From Acidimicrobiales bacterium (lineage in GTDB: Bacteria; Actinomycetota; Acidimicrobiia; Acidimicrobiales; SZUA-35), in assembly GCA_020630195.1 (NCBI GenBank), contig JAHDBV010000007.1, positions 47,608 to 111,607 on the forward strand: a stretch of DNA of 64,000 nucleotides, in the 5' to 3' direction. Positions 24,934-33,176 of the stretch are shown piece by piece; position 1 is the first letter of the stretch, and every line of letters begins with the position of its first letter. Under the pieces are notes generated by a model. That model made no database searches. It was not told the DNA's origin and was given only the letters and a program-made list of their open reading frames with translations. Both the position numbers and the translations under genes were made by a program.

Positions 24934-25689
24934 TCAGGTCAGGTGGACGAGCAGCTCGTCGGGGCGTCGCACGACGATCGTGGGGTCGAGTCCGAGGTCG
25001 TCACCGTCGGCGGAGATCAAGGCGGTCCGCATCCCGGCGGCGATGCCCGCGTCGATGTCGTGGCCGGTGTCGCCGACCATGAGGCAACGGTCGGGGCCGA
25101 CGCCGAGGCGGCGGGCCGCTTCGACGAGTGGCGCCGGGCCGGGCTTGCCCCCGAACCCGGAGTCGAAACCCATCACCGTCGTGAAGTGGGCGAGCAGGCC
25201 GAGACCGCCGAGCTGGGTTCGGGCCATCTCCTCGGAGTCGTTCGTCATGACCGCCATCGGGACGCCGACCGCGGCGAGCGCCTCGAGCAGCTCGACCGCA
25301 CCCGGCAGGGGCCGGGCACCAGCGGACGAACGCTCGGCGAGCACCCGGCGATAGCTCGGCAGATCCAGGAGATGCCTGGTCAGGTCGTCACAGGCGTCGT
25401 TGGGGCCGACGAGGAACAACGAATCGGGTGTGAACCTCCCCGTCGAGCGATCGATGCCGAGCGCCCGTGCCGCCTCGTCGGCATCGGCGGGGGAGTGGGC
25501 CGACGCCTCGATCGCGGCGCACAGCGCGTCACTCCACGTCGGGGCGAAGTCGAGCAGCGTGCCGTCCTTGTCGAAAACGACGGCCTCCGGCCGAGTGTCG
25601 AAGACGGCGGCCTCGGGCCGAGTGTCGAAGACGGCGGCCTCGGGCCGAGTGTCGAAGACGGCGGCCTCGGGCCGTGGGTCGTCAGCCAC
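24934..25689 (-). CDS. HAD-superfamily phosphatase with tandem-repeated first strand
   Basis: This 251-residue phosphoglycolate phosphatase-like HAD enzyme has motif I D40-K-D42-G-T, motif II VMTND, a GGKPGP motif III, and motif IV GDTGHDID. Before motif I the nine-residue unit RPEAAVFDT occurs three times (6-14, 15-23, 24-32), then runs into the working copy RPEAVVFDK. The copies thus repeat the first beta strand and its aspartate. They come from a 27-base DNA repeat. The GTG start overlaps the tetR stop by eight bases; an internal start in the repeat array is possible. The substrate is unknown. Confidence 0.8.
   Translation of the reverse strand: MADDPRPEAAVFDTRPEAAVFDTRPEAAVFDTRPEAVVFDKDGTLLDFAPTWSDALCAAIEASAHSPADADEAARALGIDRSTGRFTPDSLFLVGPNDACDDLTRHLLDLPSYRRVLAERSSAGARPLPGAVELLEALAAVGVPMAVMTNDSEEMARTQLGGLGLLAHFTTVMGFDSGFGGKPGPAPLVEAARRLGVGPDRCLMVGDTGHDIDAGIAAGMRTALISADGDDLGLDPTIVVRRPDELLVHLT
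25583..25674. repeat. Tandem 27-base repeat inside the HAD gene
   Basis: Three full units start at 25583, 25610 and 25637, with a partial fourth at 25664. They are near-identical (one CTCCGG/CTCGGG difference). In the gene they encode RPEAAVFDT and are in frame. Confidence 0.9.
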
Positions 25690-26308
25690 GGATGCCGTGG
25701 AGGACGACCCGGACGCCGAGCTCGATCCGTTCCTGGATCTGCGCTTCGTCGATCGTGACGGTTCCGTCGCCACTCACCGTGCCGGTCTCCGGGCTCGAGA
25801 GTTGGCGGGTCACGCCGTTCACCGCGATCGCCAACAGTTCGGGATCGCCGGGCGCGATGTCGCCCTCCGCGATCGCCGCCTTGATGTGGCGGGCCGTGTC
25901 GGCGAGCAGGATCTGGTCACCCTTGCGGAGGGCCTCGGCGAAGGTCTGCTCGGTCCAGGCGAACGCCACGAGTCGGAGGATGTCCGGATGGGTCATCGAC
26001 CACGCCATCGAGGCGCGGACGCCGGCCTCGAGCTTGGCGAGCGGACCGTCGACGCCGTCGATCGCGGCCTGCTGGGTCTTGCGCAGGTCGTAGATCGAGT
26101 CGCGCAGGATCTCCCGCAGGAGGTCGTCCTTCGACGGGAAGTACCAGTAGAAGACACCCTTGCCGACACCGACGCCGTCGACGATGTCGGCGACCGAGGT
26201 GGGGTGGTAGCCGTTCTCGGCGAACCGCCGGATCGCGAAGTCGAGCAGGCTCTGGCGCCGATCACGGCCCCGTGGGGTGAGCTTCCTGGTGTCGGCAGCT
26301 GTCGACAT
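25682..26308 (-). CDS. TetR/AcrR-family transcriptional regulator
   Basis: The 208-residue protein has an N-terminal TetR helix-turn-helix (about 18-64: LLDFAIRRFAENGYHPTSV, then GVGKGVFYWYFPSKDDLL) and an all-helical ligand domain. A perfect 26-base palindrome lies 16 bases before the start, just upstream of the probable -10 element TACCGT, so autorepression is likely. The HAD gene overlaps its end, and glycerol kinase lies upstream on the same strand behind a hairpin. The inducer is unknown. Confidence 0.9.
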   Translation of the reverse strand: MSTAADTRKLTPRGRDRRQSLLDFAIRRFAENGYHPTSVADIVDGVGVGKGVFYWYFPSKDDLLREILRDSIYDLRKTQQAAIDGVDGPLAKLEAGVRASMAWSMTHPDILRLVAFAWTEQTFAEALRKGDQILLADTARHIKAAIAEGDIAPGDPELLAIAVNGVTRQLSSPETGTVSGDGTVTIDEAQIQERIELGVRVVLHGIRG

Positions 26309-26315
26309 CCATCCG

Positions 26316-26321
26316 ACGGTA
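26316..26321 (-). promoter_or_regulatory. -10 element of the tetR gene
   Basis: TACCGT on the minus strand, seven bases before the ATG, directly next to the operator palindrome. Confidence 0.5.
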
Positions 26322-26324
26322 GGC

Positions 26325-26350
26325 AGTTCTTGACCGGACGGTCAAGAACT
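26325..26350. promoter_or_regulatory. Probable TetR-family operator, perfect 26-base palindrome
   Basis: Two perfect 12-base half sites, AGTTCTTGACCG and its complement, are separated by GA. The palindrome begins 16 bases upstream of the tetR start and covers the -35 region. The TTGACCG core is common in operators of this family. Confidence 0.8.
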
Positions 26351-26357
26351 CACCCCT

Positions 26358-26374
26358 CGCTCCTTGTCGGAGCG
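26358..26374 (-). terminator. Hairpin after glpK
   Basis: CGCTCC and GGAGCG pair around TTGTC, about 30 bases after the glpK stop and just before the tetR operator. Confidence 0.4.
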
Positions 26375-26406
26375 CGAGATCGACGAATCCGGACGATGCG
26401 CCTGGC

Positions 26407-27891
26407 TCAACCGTCGGTCCGGGCCCAACCCCGGCTGCGTTCGACGGCCTGGAGCCAGCGCCCGTGCAGGCGATCGGCGGCCGCTCGATCGGCGGCCGGG
26501 CTGAAGCGGGCATCGACGGCCCAGGCGGCGGTCACCTCGTCGAGCGAACCCCAGAACCCCTCGGCGAGACCGGCCAGGTAGGCGGCGCCGAGCGCGGTCG
26601 TCTCCTGGTTGGACGGACGGGTCACGGTCACGCCGAGCTGATCGGCCTGGATCTGCAACAGGAGGTCCATGACCGACGCGCCACCATCGACCCGCAGCTC
26701 CGCCGGCGGGCGGCCGGCGGCGCCGGCCATCAGATCGACGAGGTCGCGCACCTGGAACGCCATCGACTCGACGGTCGCCCGGGCGATCTCGGCCCGACCG
26801 GTGCCCCGGGTGATGCCCACGATCGTGCCCCGGGCGTAGGGGTCCCACCACGGCGATCCGAGGCCGGCGAAGGCCGGCACGAGGAACACGTCGCCGGAAT
26901 CGGCGACGGAGGCCGCCAGCGGGCCGATCTCGGGAGCCTCGTCGATGATGCCGAGTCCGTCCCGGAGCCACTGGATCGCGGCGCCGGTCACGAAGACCGC
27001 CCCCTCGAAGGCGTAGGTCGGCGCCTGACCCTCGCCGAGGGTCCAGCCGACGGTGGTGAGCAGACCCTCCACCGGATCGGGGCACTCGTTCCCGACGTTC
27101 ATGAGCAGGAACGAGCCGGTGCCGTAGGTGTTCTTGGTCATGCCGGTCTCGAAGCAGGCCTGGCCGAACAGCGCGGCCTGCTGATCGCCGGCGATCCCCG
27201 AGATCGGGATCCCGGCACCGAGTGCGGTGGTGTCGGCCGTCTCGCCGAACCGGCCCGACGTGGGACGGACCTCGGGGAGCGCGGCCATCGGCACCCCGAG
27301 CACGTCGCAGAGTTCCTCCGACCACGCCATCTCTCGGATGTCGAACAACATGGTCCGGCTGGCGTTCGACGGTTCGGTGACGTGCGCGGCGCCGCCGGTG
27401 AGCTTCCAGACCAGCCAGGAGTCGATCGTGCCGAGCGCGAGGTGCTCGTCGACCTGCACCCCACCCTCGTTCAGCAACCACGCGAACTTGGTGCCCGAGA
27501 AGTACGGATCGAGCACGAGGCCCGTGCGGTGACGGACCATGTCGAGATGACCGGCCGCCTCGAGGGCTTCGCAGGTCTCGGCCGTGCGGCGGTCCTGCCA
27601 GACGATCGCGCGGTGCCGGGGTGCACCGGTGCGGCGATCCCAGGCCACGACCGTCTCACGCTGATCGGTGATGCCGATCGCGGCCACCGGCTGGTCGAGC
27701 GTGGCGACGAGCTCGGCGATCACGGTCTGGATCGAGGTCCAGATCTCGGTGGCGTCGTGCTCGACCCAGCCCGGCTGCGGGAAGTGCTGGGTGAACTCCC
27801 GATACGACCATCCGACGACGGACGAATCCTCGGCGATGGCGAGGGCTCGAACTCCGGTGGTACCTGCGTCCAGTGCGATCACGACGGCCAT
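26407..27891 (-). CDS. glpK: Glycerol kinase
   Basis: The 494-residue FGGY kinase has ALDAGTTGVRALAI as the phosphate loop, HDATEIW, GITDQRETVVAWDRRTG, and the catalytic region GIAGDQQAALFGQ. The nucleotide-binding motif VDGGASVMDLLLQ is near the C terminus. It phosphorylates glycerol to sn-glycerol 3-phosphate. No glycerol facilitator or dehydrogenase gene is adjacent. A -10 element, TAGCGT, six bases before the ATG supports a leaderless transcript, divergent from pfkA. Confidence 0.95.
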   Translation of the reverse strand: MAVVIALDAGTTGVRALAIAEDSSVVGWSYREFTQHFPQPGWVEHDATEIWTSIQTVIAELVATLDQPVAAIGITDQRETVVAWDRRTGAPRHRAIVWQDRRTAETCEALEAAGHLDMVRHRTGLVLDPYFSGTKFAWLLNEGGVQVDEHLALGTIDSWLVWKLTGGAAHVTEPSNASRTMLFDIREMAWSEELCDVLGVPMAALPEVRPTSGRFGETADTTALGAGIPISGIAGDQQAALFGQACFETGMTKNTYGTGSFLLMNVGNECPDPVEGLLTTVGWTLGEGQAPTYAFEGAVFVTGAAIQWLRDGLGIIDEAPEIGPLAASVADSGDVFLVPAFAGLGSPWWDPYARGTIVGITRGTGRAEIARATVESMAFQVRDLVDLMAGAAGRPPAELRVDGGASVMDLLLQIQADQLGVTVTRPSNQETTALGAAYLAGLAEGFWGSLDEVTAAWAVDARFSPAADRAAADRLHGRWLQAVERSRGWARTDG

Positions 27892-27897
27892 GCGGCC

Positions 27898-27903
27898 ACG
27901 CTA
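27898..27903 (-). promoter_or_regulatory. -10 element of glpK
   Basis: TAGCGT on the minus strand, six bases before the ATG. Confidence 0.5.
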
Positions 27904-27938
27904 ACCGCCCGCCTCCCCGGGTGGGGCGGGTGAGGCTC

Positions 27939-27944
27939 TAGGCT
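27939..27944 (+). promoter_or_regulatory. Possible -10 element of pfkA-galK
   Basis: TAGGCT about 135 bases before the pfkA ATG; with the AGAGGA ribosome site this would give a leadered transcript. The -35 region is not recognisable. Nothing else was seen in the 188-base glpK-pfkA gap. Confidence 0.3.
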
Positions 27945-28079
27945 GGGCTCCGCTCGCAGCGTGGCGATGCATCACCCCACCGGTGACGACGTCGTCCGAG
28001 GTGGGACTCCGCGACAGACGAACCGCCACGCCCCGGACCCCCGGTGTGGTCGCGGTTCCCATCACCACAGAGGAAGCGC

Positions 28080-29108
28080 ATGCGCGTCGGCATCCTGACG
28101 GGCGGGGGCGACTGCCCCGGCCTCAACGCCGTCATCCGGGCGATCGTCCGCAAGGGCGAGCGGCACTACGGCGACCAACTGATCGGCTTCGTCGACGGCT
28201 GGCGCGGTGTGATGGACGGGGAGTTCCTCGAGCTCGACGTCGAGTCGCTGCGGGGCACGCTGCCCCGGGGTGGCACGATCCTCGGGACCTCCCGGATCCA
28301 GCCCTACATGTTCCCCGACGGGGTGGACAAGGTGCGGGCCACGATCGAGCGCGAGGGCCTCGACGCCATCATCGCCATCGGCGGTGAGGGGACCCTGTCC
28401 TGCACGGCGGAGCTCCATCGCGACGGCCTGCCCGTGGTCGGGGTGCCGAAGACGATCGACAACGACATCGGCATCACCGAACGGACCTTCGGATTCGACA
28501 CCGCCGTCGCGATCGCCACCGAGGCCATCGACCGGCTGCACACCACGGCCGAGTCGCACAACCGGGTCATGGTGATCGAGGTCATGGGCCGCCACGTCGG
28601 CCACATCGCCACCTGGGCCGGGATCGCCGGTGGCGCCACGATGACCCTCATCCCCGAGGAGCCGTTCGACATCGCCGAGGTGTGCGCCGCGCTGTCGCGC
28701 CGCCACGAGCGGGGCAAGTACGCGTCGATCGTCGTGGTCGCCGAGGGCGCGAAGCCCCGTCCCGGCACCATCGAGATCCCACCCGACGAATACGACCAGT
28801 ACGGCCACATCCGCCTCGGTGGGATCGGGAACCTCGTCGCCTCGGAGATCGAGCACCGGACGGGGTTCGAGACGCGGGTGACCGTGCTCGGCCACGTCCA
28901 GCGGGGCGGTTCGCCCACACCGCTCGATCGGGTCCTGTCGACCTGGTACGGCGTGGCCGCCATCGACGCCGTGCACGACGAGGCCTGGGGTGAGATGGTC
29001 GCCTACGCGGCCAACCGGGTGATCCGGGTGCCCATCGCCGATGCCGTCGCCGAACTGAAGCCGGTCAACCCCCAGCTCTGGTCGGTCGCCCAGGAGTTCT
29101 TCGCATGA
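28080..29108 (+). CDS. pfkA: 6-phosphofructokinase (group III, probably ATP-dependent)
   Basis: The 342-residue protein has LTGGGDCPGLNAVIR as the nucleotide-binding start, AIGGEGTLSC, and PKTIDNDIGITE with the catalytic aspartate. Glycine in GGEGT fits use of ATP; pyrophosphate enzymes have a second aspartate there (GGDD). The lysine in PKTIDND, a glycine in E. coli, is shared with the pyrophosphate and group III actinobacterial enzymes. It converts fructose 6-phosphate to the 1,6-bisphosphate. The ATG lies nine bases after a clear AGAGGA ribosome site, and its stop overlaps galK. Confidence 0.93.
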   Translation: MRVGILTGGGDCPGLNAVIRAIVRKGERHYGDQLIGFVDGWRGVMDGEFLELDVESLRGTLPRGGTILGTSRIQPYMFPDGVDKVRATIEREGLDAIIAIGGEGTLSCTAELHRDGLPVVGVPKTIDNDIGITERTFGFDTAVAIATEAIDRLHTTAESHNRVMVIEVMGRHVGHIATWAGIAGGATMTLIPEEPFDIAEVCAALSRRHERGKYASIVVVAEGAKPRPGTIEIPPDEYDQYGHIRLGGIGNLVASEIEHRTGFETRVTVLGHVQRGGSPTPLDRVLSTWYGVAAIDAVHDEAWGEMVAYAANRVIRVPIADAVAELKPVNPQLWSVAQEFFA

Positions 29109-30154
29109 CCGACCAGACGACCGACGGGACCGTCCGGCTCTTCAGCCCCGGCCGGGTCAACCTCATCGGTGAGCACACCGACTATTCCGGTGGCCTCGTG
29201 CTGCCGATGGCCCTCGGTGTGGGGATCACGATCGAGGGCACCGTCACGCCCGGTGTCGTGGCACTGCGGTCCGATGCCGTGGCCGACGAGGTCCACATCG
29301 AGCTCCCCGTCGGATCGGGCGTCGACGAACCCGCCGGATGGGGGCGGGTCATCGCCCCACTGCTCGAGGAGCTCGGCCTCGGCGCCGACCGGGGTCTGAC
29401 GGCCTCGCTCAGCTCGAACCTGCCGCCCGCCTCGGGCCTGTCGTCCTCCTCGGCCGTCTCGTGCGGGCTCGCCCTCGCCCTGGCCGGGCGGGGGTCGTCG
29501 TGGGACCTCGATCGGATGGCACTCGCCGGCGCGTGCCAGCGGGCCGAGATCGCCGCCACGGGCGTGAACATCGGGATCATGGACCAGGCCGCCATCGTCG
29601 TGCCCGGGCCCGGCGAGGCCCTCCTGCTCGACTGCGACACCCTCGCCACCGAGCCGGTGCGTCTGCCCGACGGGCTCGAGGTGCTCGTCGTCCACTCCGG
29701 GGTCTACCGCCAGCTCGAGAGCTCGCAGTACAACGACCGGGCCGCCTCGGCGGCCGAACTGACCCGTCGCCTCGGTCCGCTGCGCTCGGTCGACCTCGCC
29801 ACGGTCGAGGCCCTCGACGACGAGGTCCTGCGACGTCGGGGTCGCCACATCGTCACCGAGAACGCCCGTGTGCTCGAGATGATCGAGGTGTTCGACCGGG
29901 GCGACGTCGCCCGGGCCGGGGCGATCCTCGACGAAGGCCATCGCTCGCTGGCCGTCGACTACGAGACCTCGAACGACGAGGTCGACGCCATGGTCGCCCG
30001 TGTGCGGGCGACGCCCGGGGTGCTCGGGGCCCGCCTCACCGGCGGCGGCTTCGGTGGCTCGCTCGTGGCGTTCTGCGAACCGGGCACCGAGCTCGACGTC
30101 GACACCTGGTGGACACGGGCCGCGCCCGCCGGTGGCGCCCGCTTCCTCGACTGA
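29105..30154 (+). CDS. galK: Galactokinase
   Basis: The 349-residue GHMP kinase has the galactokinase signature GRVNLIGEHTDYSGG near the N terminus, the phosphate loop LPPASGLSSSSA, and TGGGFGGS in the C-terminal domain. It phosphorylates galactose at C1 in the Leloir pathway. galT and galE are not in the window. The ATG overlaps the pfkA stop by four bases, so the two kinases are probably one transcript. A GC-rich hairpin follows directly. Confidence 0.93.
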   Translation: MTDQTTDGTVRLFSPGRVNLIGEHTDYSGGLVLPMALGVGITIEGTVTPGVVALRSDAVADEVHIELPVGSGVDEPAGWGRVIAPLLEELGLGADRGLTASLSSNLPPASGLSSSSAVSCGLALALAGRGSSWDLDRMALAGACQRAEIAATGVNIGIMDQAAIVVPGPGEALLLDCDTLATEPVRLPDGLEVLVVHSGVYRQLESSQYNDRAASAAELTRRLGPLRSVDLATVEALDDEVLRRRGRHIVTENARVLEMIEVFDRGDVARAGAILDEGHRSLAVDYETSNDEVDAMVARVRATPGVLGARLTGGGFGGSLVAFCEPGTELDVDTWWTRAAPAGGARFLD

Positions 30155-30174
30155 CCCCGCCGTCGACGACGGGG
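30155..30174 (+). terminator. Hairpin after galK
   Basis: A 20-base near-palindrome (CCCCG...CGGGG, one mismatched pair) begins directly after the galK stop codon, between convergent genes. No T tract. Confidence 0.4.
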
Positions 30175-30219
30175 GAGGTCCACACCCGTCCGAGCCGACG
30201 CGGCCCGGCGAGGCCGGAA

Positions 30220-30912
30220 TCAGCCGTCGGCGTCGGCCGCCCCGTCGCCCTCGACGACACCGTCCTCGCCGGCTCCTTCGGGGCTCGGTTCATCCGGCCC
30301 GACGAACAGGGGCGGTTCGGATTCGCAGCCGCCGTACTCCTCGACGGTGACGGAGGGCTGTGGCGCACCATCGCCGGGGGAGAAGGGGATGGCGCCCTCG
30401 GAGTCCTCGAGGGTGACACGGTCGACACCGACGAGCGGACCCATGGTGCAGATGATCTGCCCGAAGATGTCGCGCAGGTTCTCGTCACTGCGCAGATCGG
30501 CCTCGTCGGTCACGCGGATCACCATGGTGCCGTCGTCGTTCCGCACGATCCGCGGGTCGGCCACCGGCTGGAGGCGGGTGACGAGCACCGCGTCGCTCTG
30601 TTCGTCCGCCGACGGGCCCTCGACGAGGGCGTCGAGCAGCTCGGGCTGGGTCGTCCCGTCCGGGAAGGTCCTCGTGACCGGTTCGAGGAGCTGGTTCTCG
30701 TTGACGAAGAACAGGTCGAACTCGGTCCCGATCACGGGGAAGGGATCGATGGCGTCGCTGTTCTCCACCGGCGACGGTGTGGTGAGGGCGGTGAACTCGT
30801 CGGTCTCGATGAGTTCGACCTCGTCGTCGGTCGGCACACCGCAGGCTCCGGCGAGCACGGCCAGCGCGGCGGCGGCCGCCACCGGCCCCAGGATCGATCG
30901 CCGCCCGGTCAT
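30220..30912 (-). CDS. GerMN-domain lipoprotein, short LpqB-like
   Basis: The 230-residue protein has a signal peptide with lipobox LAGAC, then a GerMN domain (about 60-180, from TEFDLFFVNENQLLEPVTR) and a Pro/Gly/Glu-rich tail. It overlaps the histidine kinase by four bases. In mycobacteria mtrA-mtrB is followed by lpqB, whose roughly 580-residue product has GerMN domains and a beta-propeller and tunes MtrB. The propeller is absent here, so this is a shortened counterpart inferred from domain and position. Confidence 0.8.
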   Translation of the reverse strand: MTGRRSILGPVAAAAALAVLAGACGVPTDDEVELIETDEFTALTTPSPVENSDAIDPFPVIGTEFDLFFVNENQLLEPVTRTFPDGTTQPELLDALVEGPSADEQSDAVLVTRLQPVADPRIVRNDDGTMVIRVTDEADLRSDENLRDIFGQIICTMGPLVGVDRVTLEDSEGAIPFSPGDGAPQPSVTVEEYGGCESEPPLFVGPDEPSPEGAGEDGVVEGDGAADADG

Positions 30913-32444
30913 GCGAACTCCCCCTCGCCGTCGATGTCGCCCACGGGGATCTCCACCACGAACCAGGCACCGGTGTCGTCGTCGGGCCGGTCATCGACCC
31001 ACACCCGGCCCTCGTGCAGGCGGACGTGTTCGGCCACGAGCGACAGGCCGAGTCCCGAGCCGGTGGCGGTCCCGCGCCGGCCGGCATCGCCACCGGCCCG
31101 GCTGAACCGGTCGAAGATCCGTGAGCGGTCGGCCAGCGGCACGCCGGCACCACGATCGCCGACCCACAGCCGCACGATCGACCCTCGACCCTCGTAGCCG
31201 ACGTCGGTCGCACCCCCGCCGTACTTGGCGGCGTTGTCGACGAGGTTCGAGATGATCTGGGCCAGTCGACGTTTGTCGGCCGAGATGATCAGTTCCTCCG
31301 CGTCCGGAGGGTGGGCGACGGGCACGTCGGGTGTGCGGGTCATGGCGACCACCTGCTCGACGAACTCGCTCAACAACAGCGGGGAGCGCTCGAGCGACGC
31401 CGCCCCGGCGTCGGCCCGGCTGATCTCCAGCAGATCCTCGACGAGGCGCTGGAACCGCCGGATGTCCTGCCCGAGCAGATCCACGGCCTGGCCGGCCACG
31501 TCCGGCATCTGGTCCCGGCGACGCTCCAGGACCTCGATCGAGGCGGTCAGGGTCATGAGCGGAGACCGCAACTCGTGGGAGACGTCGGAGGCGAAGCGGG
31601 AGTCCCGCTCGAGGCGGTCGGCGAGGGTGGCCACCATCGTGTTGAACGACGTGGCGAGCCGGGCGAGGTCGGGGTCGACGGCGGGGTCGAGGCGTTCGGT
31701 GAGGTCACCCGCGGCGATGCGTTGCGCCGCACGGCTCACGTTGCCGATCGGTCGCAGGAGGCGCCTCGCCGACCAGGCGCCGAGGCCCGCACCGAGCAGC
31801 GCCGTGCCGATCGCGGAGGCGGCGAGGATGTTCCGCAACGTCGTGAGCGTGTCGTCGAGCTCGGCCAGGCGGGCCAGCTCGTAGTACTGGGCGTCGATGT
31901 CGGCGATGTAGACGCCGATCGCGAGCTGCGACTGCCCATCGCCCGCCTTGGTGATCGTCTGGCCCGCCCGTCCGTCCTCGACCACGATGCGGAGCGTCTC
32001 GGGCACGTCGGCGAGTTCGACACCACCGGCCGAACGGGCCTCGTCCTCGAACACGAGCAGCGAGCGGGCCCGGTTGGGTCGGAACGTGCCGTCGAGGGTC
32101 AGCTCCACGGTGTCGAGCTGACCCTCGGCCACCGGCTCGCGCTCGTCGGGTGGGGGCAACTCGGCGAGACCGTTCAGCACCCGGTTCGCGTTGCCCTCGA
32201 CCTGGGCCCGGGCCCGCTCGACCGAGTTGTCGATCAGGCGGTTCCGCGTGACGACGAACGCCGAACCCGCCAACGCCGAGGAGAACAGGAGGGCGCCGAG
32301 CGCGTAGAAGATCGCGACCCTCGCCTGGAGCCCGACCCGCCGGGTCCGGGGCACCCGGCGTGGGCGGCGACGATCGGCGGTGCGCTCCCGACCGTCGGTG
32401 CCGACGGGAGCCGGCTCAGGTCTGGAGCTTGTAGCCGAGACCAC
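30909..32444 (-). CDS. MtrB-like sensor histidine kinase
   Basis: The 511-residue protein has two membrane segments (about 42-66 and 205-228) around an extracytoplasmic sensor. A HAMP domain is followed by the phospho-acceptor H290 in FASDVSHELRSPL, the N box NLVDNAAKYGGG, and G boxes GDRGAGVP and GSGLGLSL. It phosphorylates the response regulator encoded just upstream. MtrB in actinobacteria responds to envelope and osmotic conditions and controls wall and division genes; that role here is by analogy. Its start overlaps the regulator gene by 29 bases. Confidence 0.9.
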   Translation of the reverse strand: MVSATSSRPEPAPVGTDGRERTADRRRPRRVPRTRRVGLQARVAIFYALGALLFSSALAGSAFVVTRNRLIDNSVERARAQVEGNANRVLNGLAELPPPDEREPVAEGQLDTVELTLDGTFRPNRARSLLVFEDEARSAGGVELADVPETLRIVVEDGRAGQTITKAGDGQSQLAIGVYIADIDAQYYELARLAELDDTLTTLRNILAASAIGTALLGAGLGAWSARRLLRPIGNVSRAAQRIAAGDLTERLDPAVDPDLARLATSFNTMVATLADRLERDSRFASDVSHELRSPLMTLTASIEVLERRRDQMPDVAGQAVDLLGQDIRRFQRLVEDLLEISRADAGAASLERSPLLLSEFVEQVVAMTRTPDVPVAHPPDAEELIISADKRRLAQIISNLVDNAAKYGGGATDVGYEGRGSIVRLWVGDRGAGVPLADRSRIFDRFSRAGGDAGRRGTATGSGLGLSLVAEHVRLHEGRVWVDDRPDDDTGAWFVVEIPVGDIDGEGEFA

Positions 32445-33117
32445 GGGACGTCACGACGTAGCGGGGGCTCGCCGGGTCGGCTTCGACCTTCGTGCGCAGT
32501 CGCCGGATGTGGACGTCGACGAGTCGGCCGTCGCCGAAGTAGTCATAGCCCCACACACGTTCGAGCAGCGCCTCGCGGCTGAACACCTTGCCGGGGGAGC
32601 TGGCGAGCTCGACGAGCAGCTTGAACTCGGTCTTGGTGAGGTGCAGCTCCTCGCCCGATCGGGTGACCACACCCTCGTCGGGTCGGATCTCGAGTTCACC
32701 CACGACGATGCGGTCGAGGGTGCCGCTGTCGACGTTGCGGCTGCGGCGGAGCAGGGCCCGGATCCGGGCCGACAGCTCCTTCGGGGCGAAGGGCTTCGTG
32801 AGGTAGTCGTCCGCGCCGGCTTCGAGCCCGGCGACGACGTCGTGGGTGTCGGCCCGGGCCGTCACCATGATGATGGGGACGTCGCTGCGCCGACGGATCG
32901 ACCGGCAGACCTCGAATCCGTCGATCCCGGGGAGCATGATGTCGATCAGGACGACGTCGGTCGGCTGGGCGGTGAACTCGTTCAGCGCATCCTCACCCGT
33001 GGCGGCCTCCGAGACGTCCCAGCCCTCGTCGAGCAGCGCGAGCTTGACGGCCTGGCGGATGCGTTCGTCGTCTTCGACGGTCAGGATGTGTGTTCCCACG
33101 GCGCCATGTTGGCCCAT
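32416..33117 (-). CDS. MtrA-like OmpR-family response regulator
   Basis: The 233-residue protein has a receiver domain with acidic pocket E15-D16-D17, phospho-acceptor D59 in VLIDIMLPG and lysine in LTKPFAPKEL. An OmpR winged helix follows, ending VRRLRTKVE-like DVHIRRLRTKVEADPASP and GLGYKL. It is the first gene of the regulator-kinase-lipoprotein operon. The ATG at 33117, an upstream ATG at 33135 and a GTG at 33099 are all possible starts. Confidence 0.92.
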   Translation of the reverse strand: MGQHGAVGTHILTVEDDERIRQAVKLALLDEGWDVSEAATGEDALNEFTAQPTDVVLIDIMLPGIDGFEVCRSIRRRSDVPIIMVTARADTHDVVAGLEAGADDYLTKPFAPKELSARIRALLRRSRNVDSGTLDRIVVGELEIRPDEGVVTRSGEELHLTKTEFKLLVELASSPGKVFSREALLERVWGYDYFGDGRLVDVHIRRLRTKVEADPASPRYVVTSRGLGYKLQT

Positions 33118-33176
33118 GCGGCGCGGGAATGTCACTCATCGGGGTGGATTCACCCCGGACGCCCCGATCGTCGGGG

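Noticed and set aside
27892..28079. A tRNA or small RNA in the glpK-pfkA gap
   Set aside because: No cloverleaf or strong hairpin could be drawn; only a possible promoter and the pfkA ribosome site are visible.
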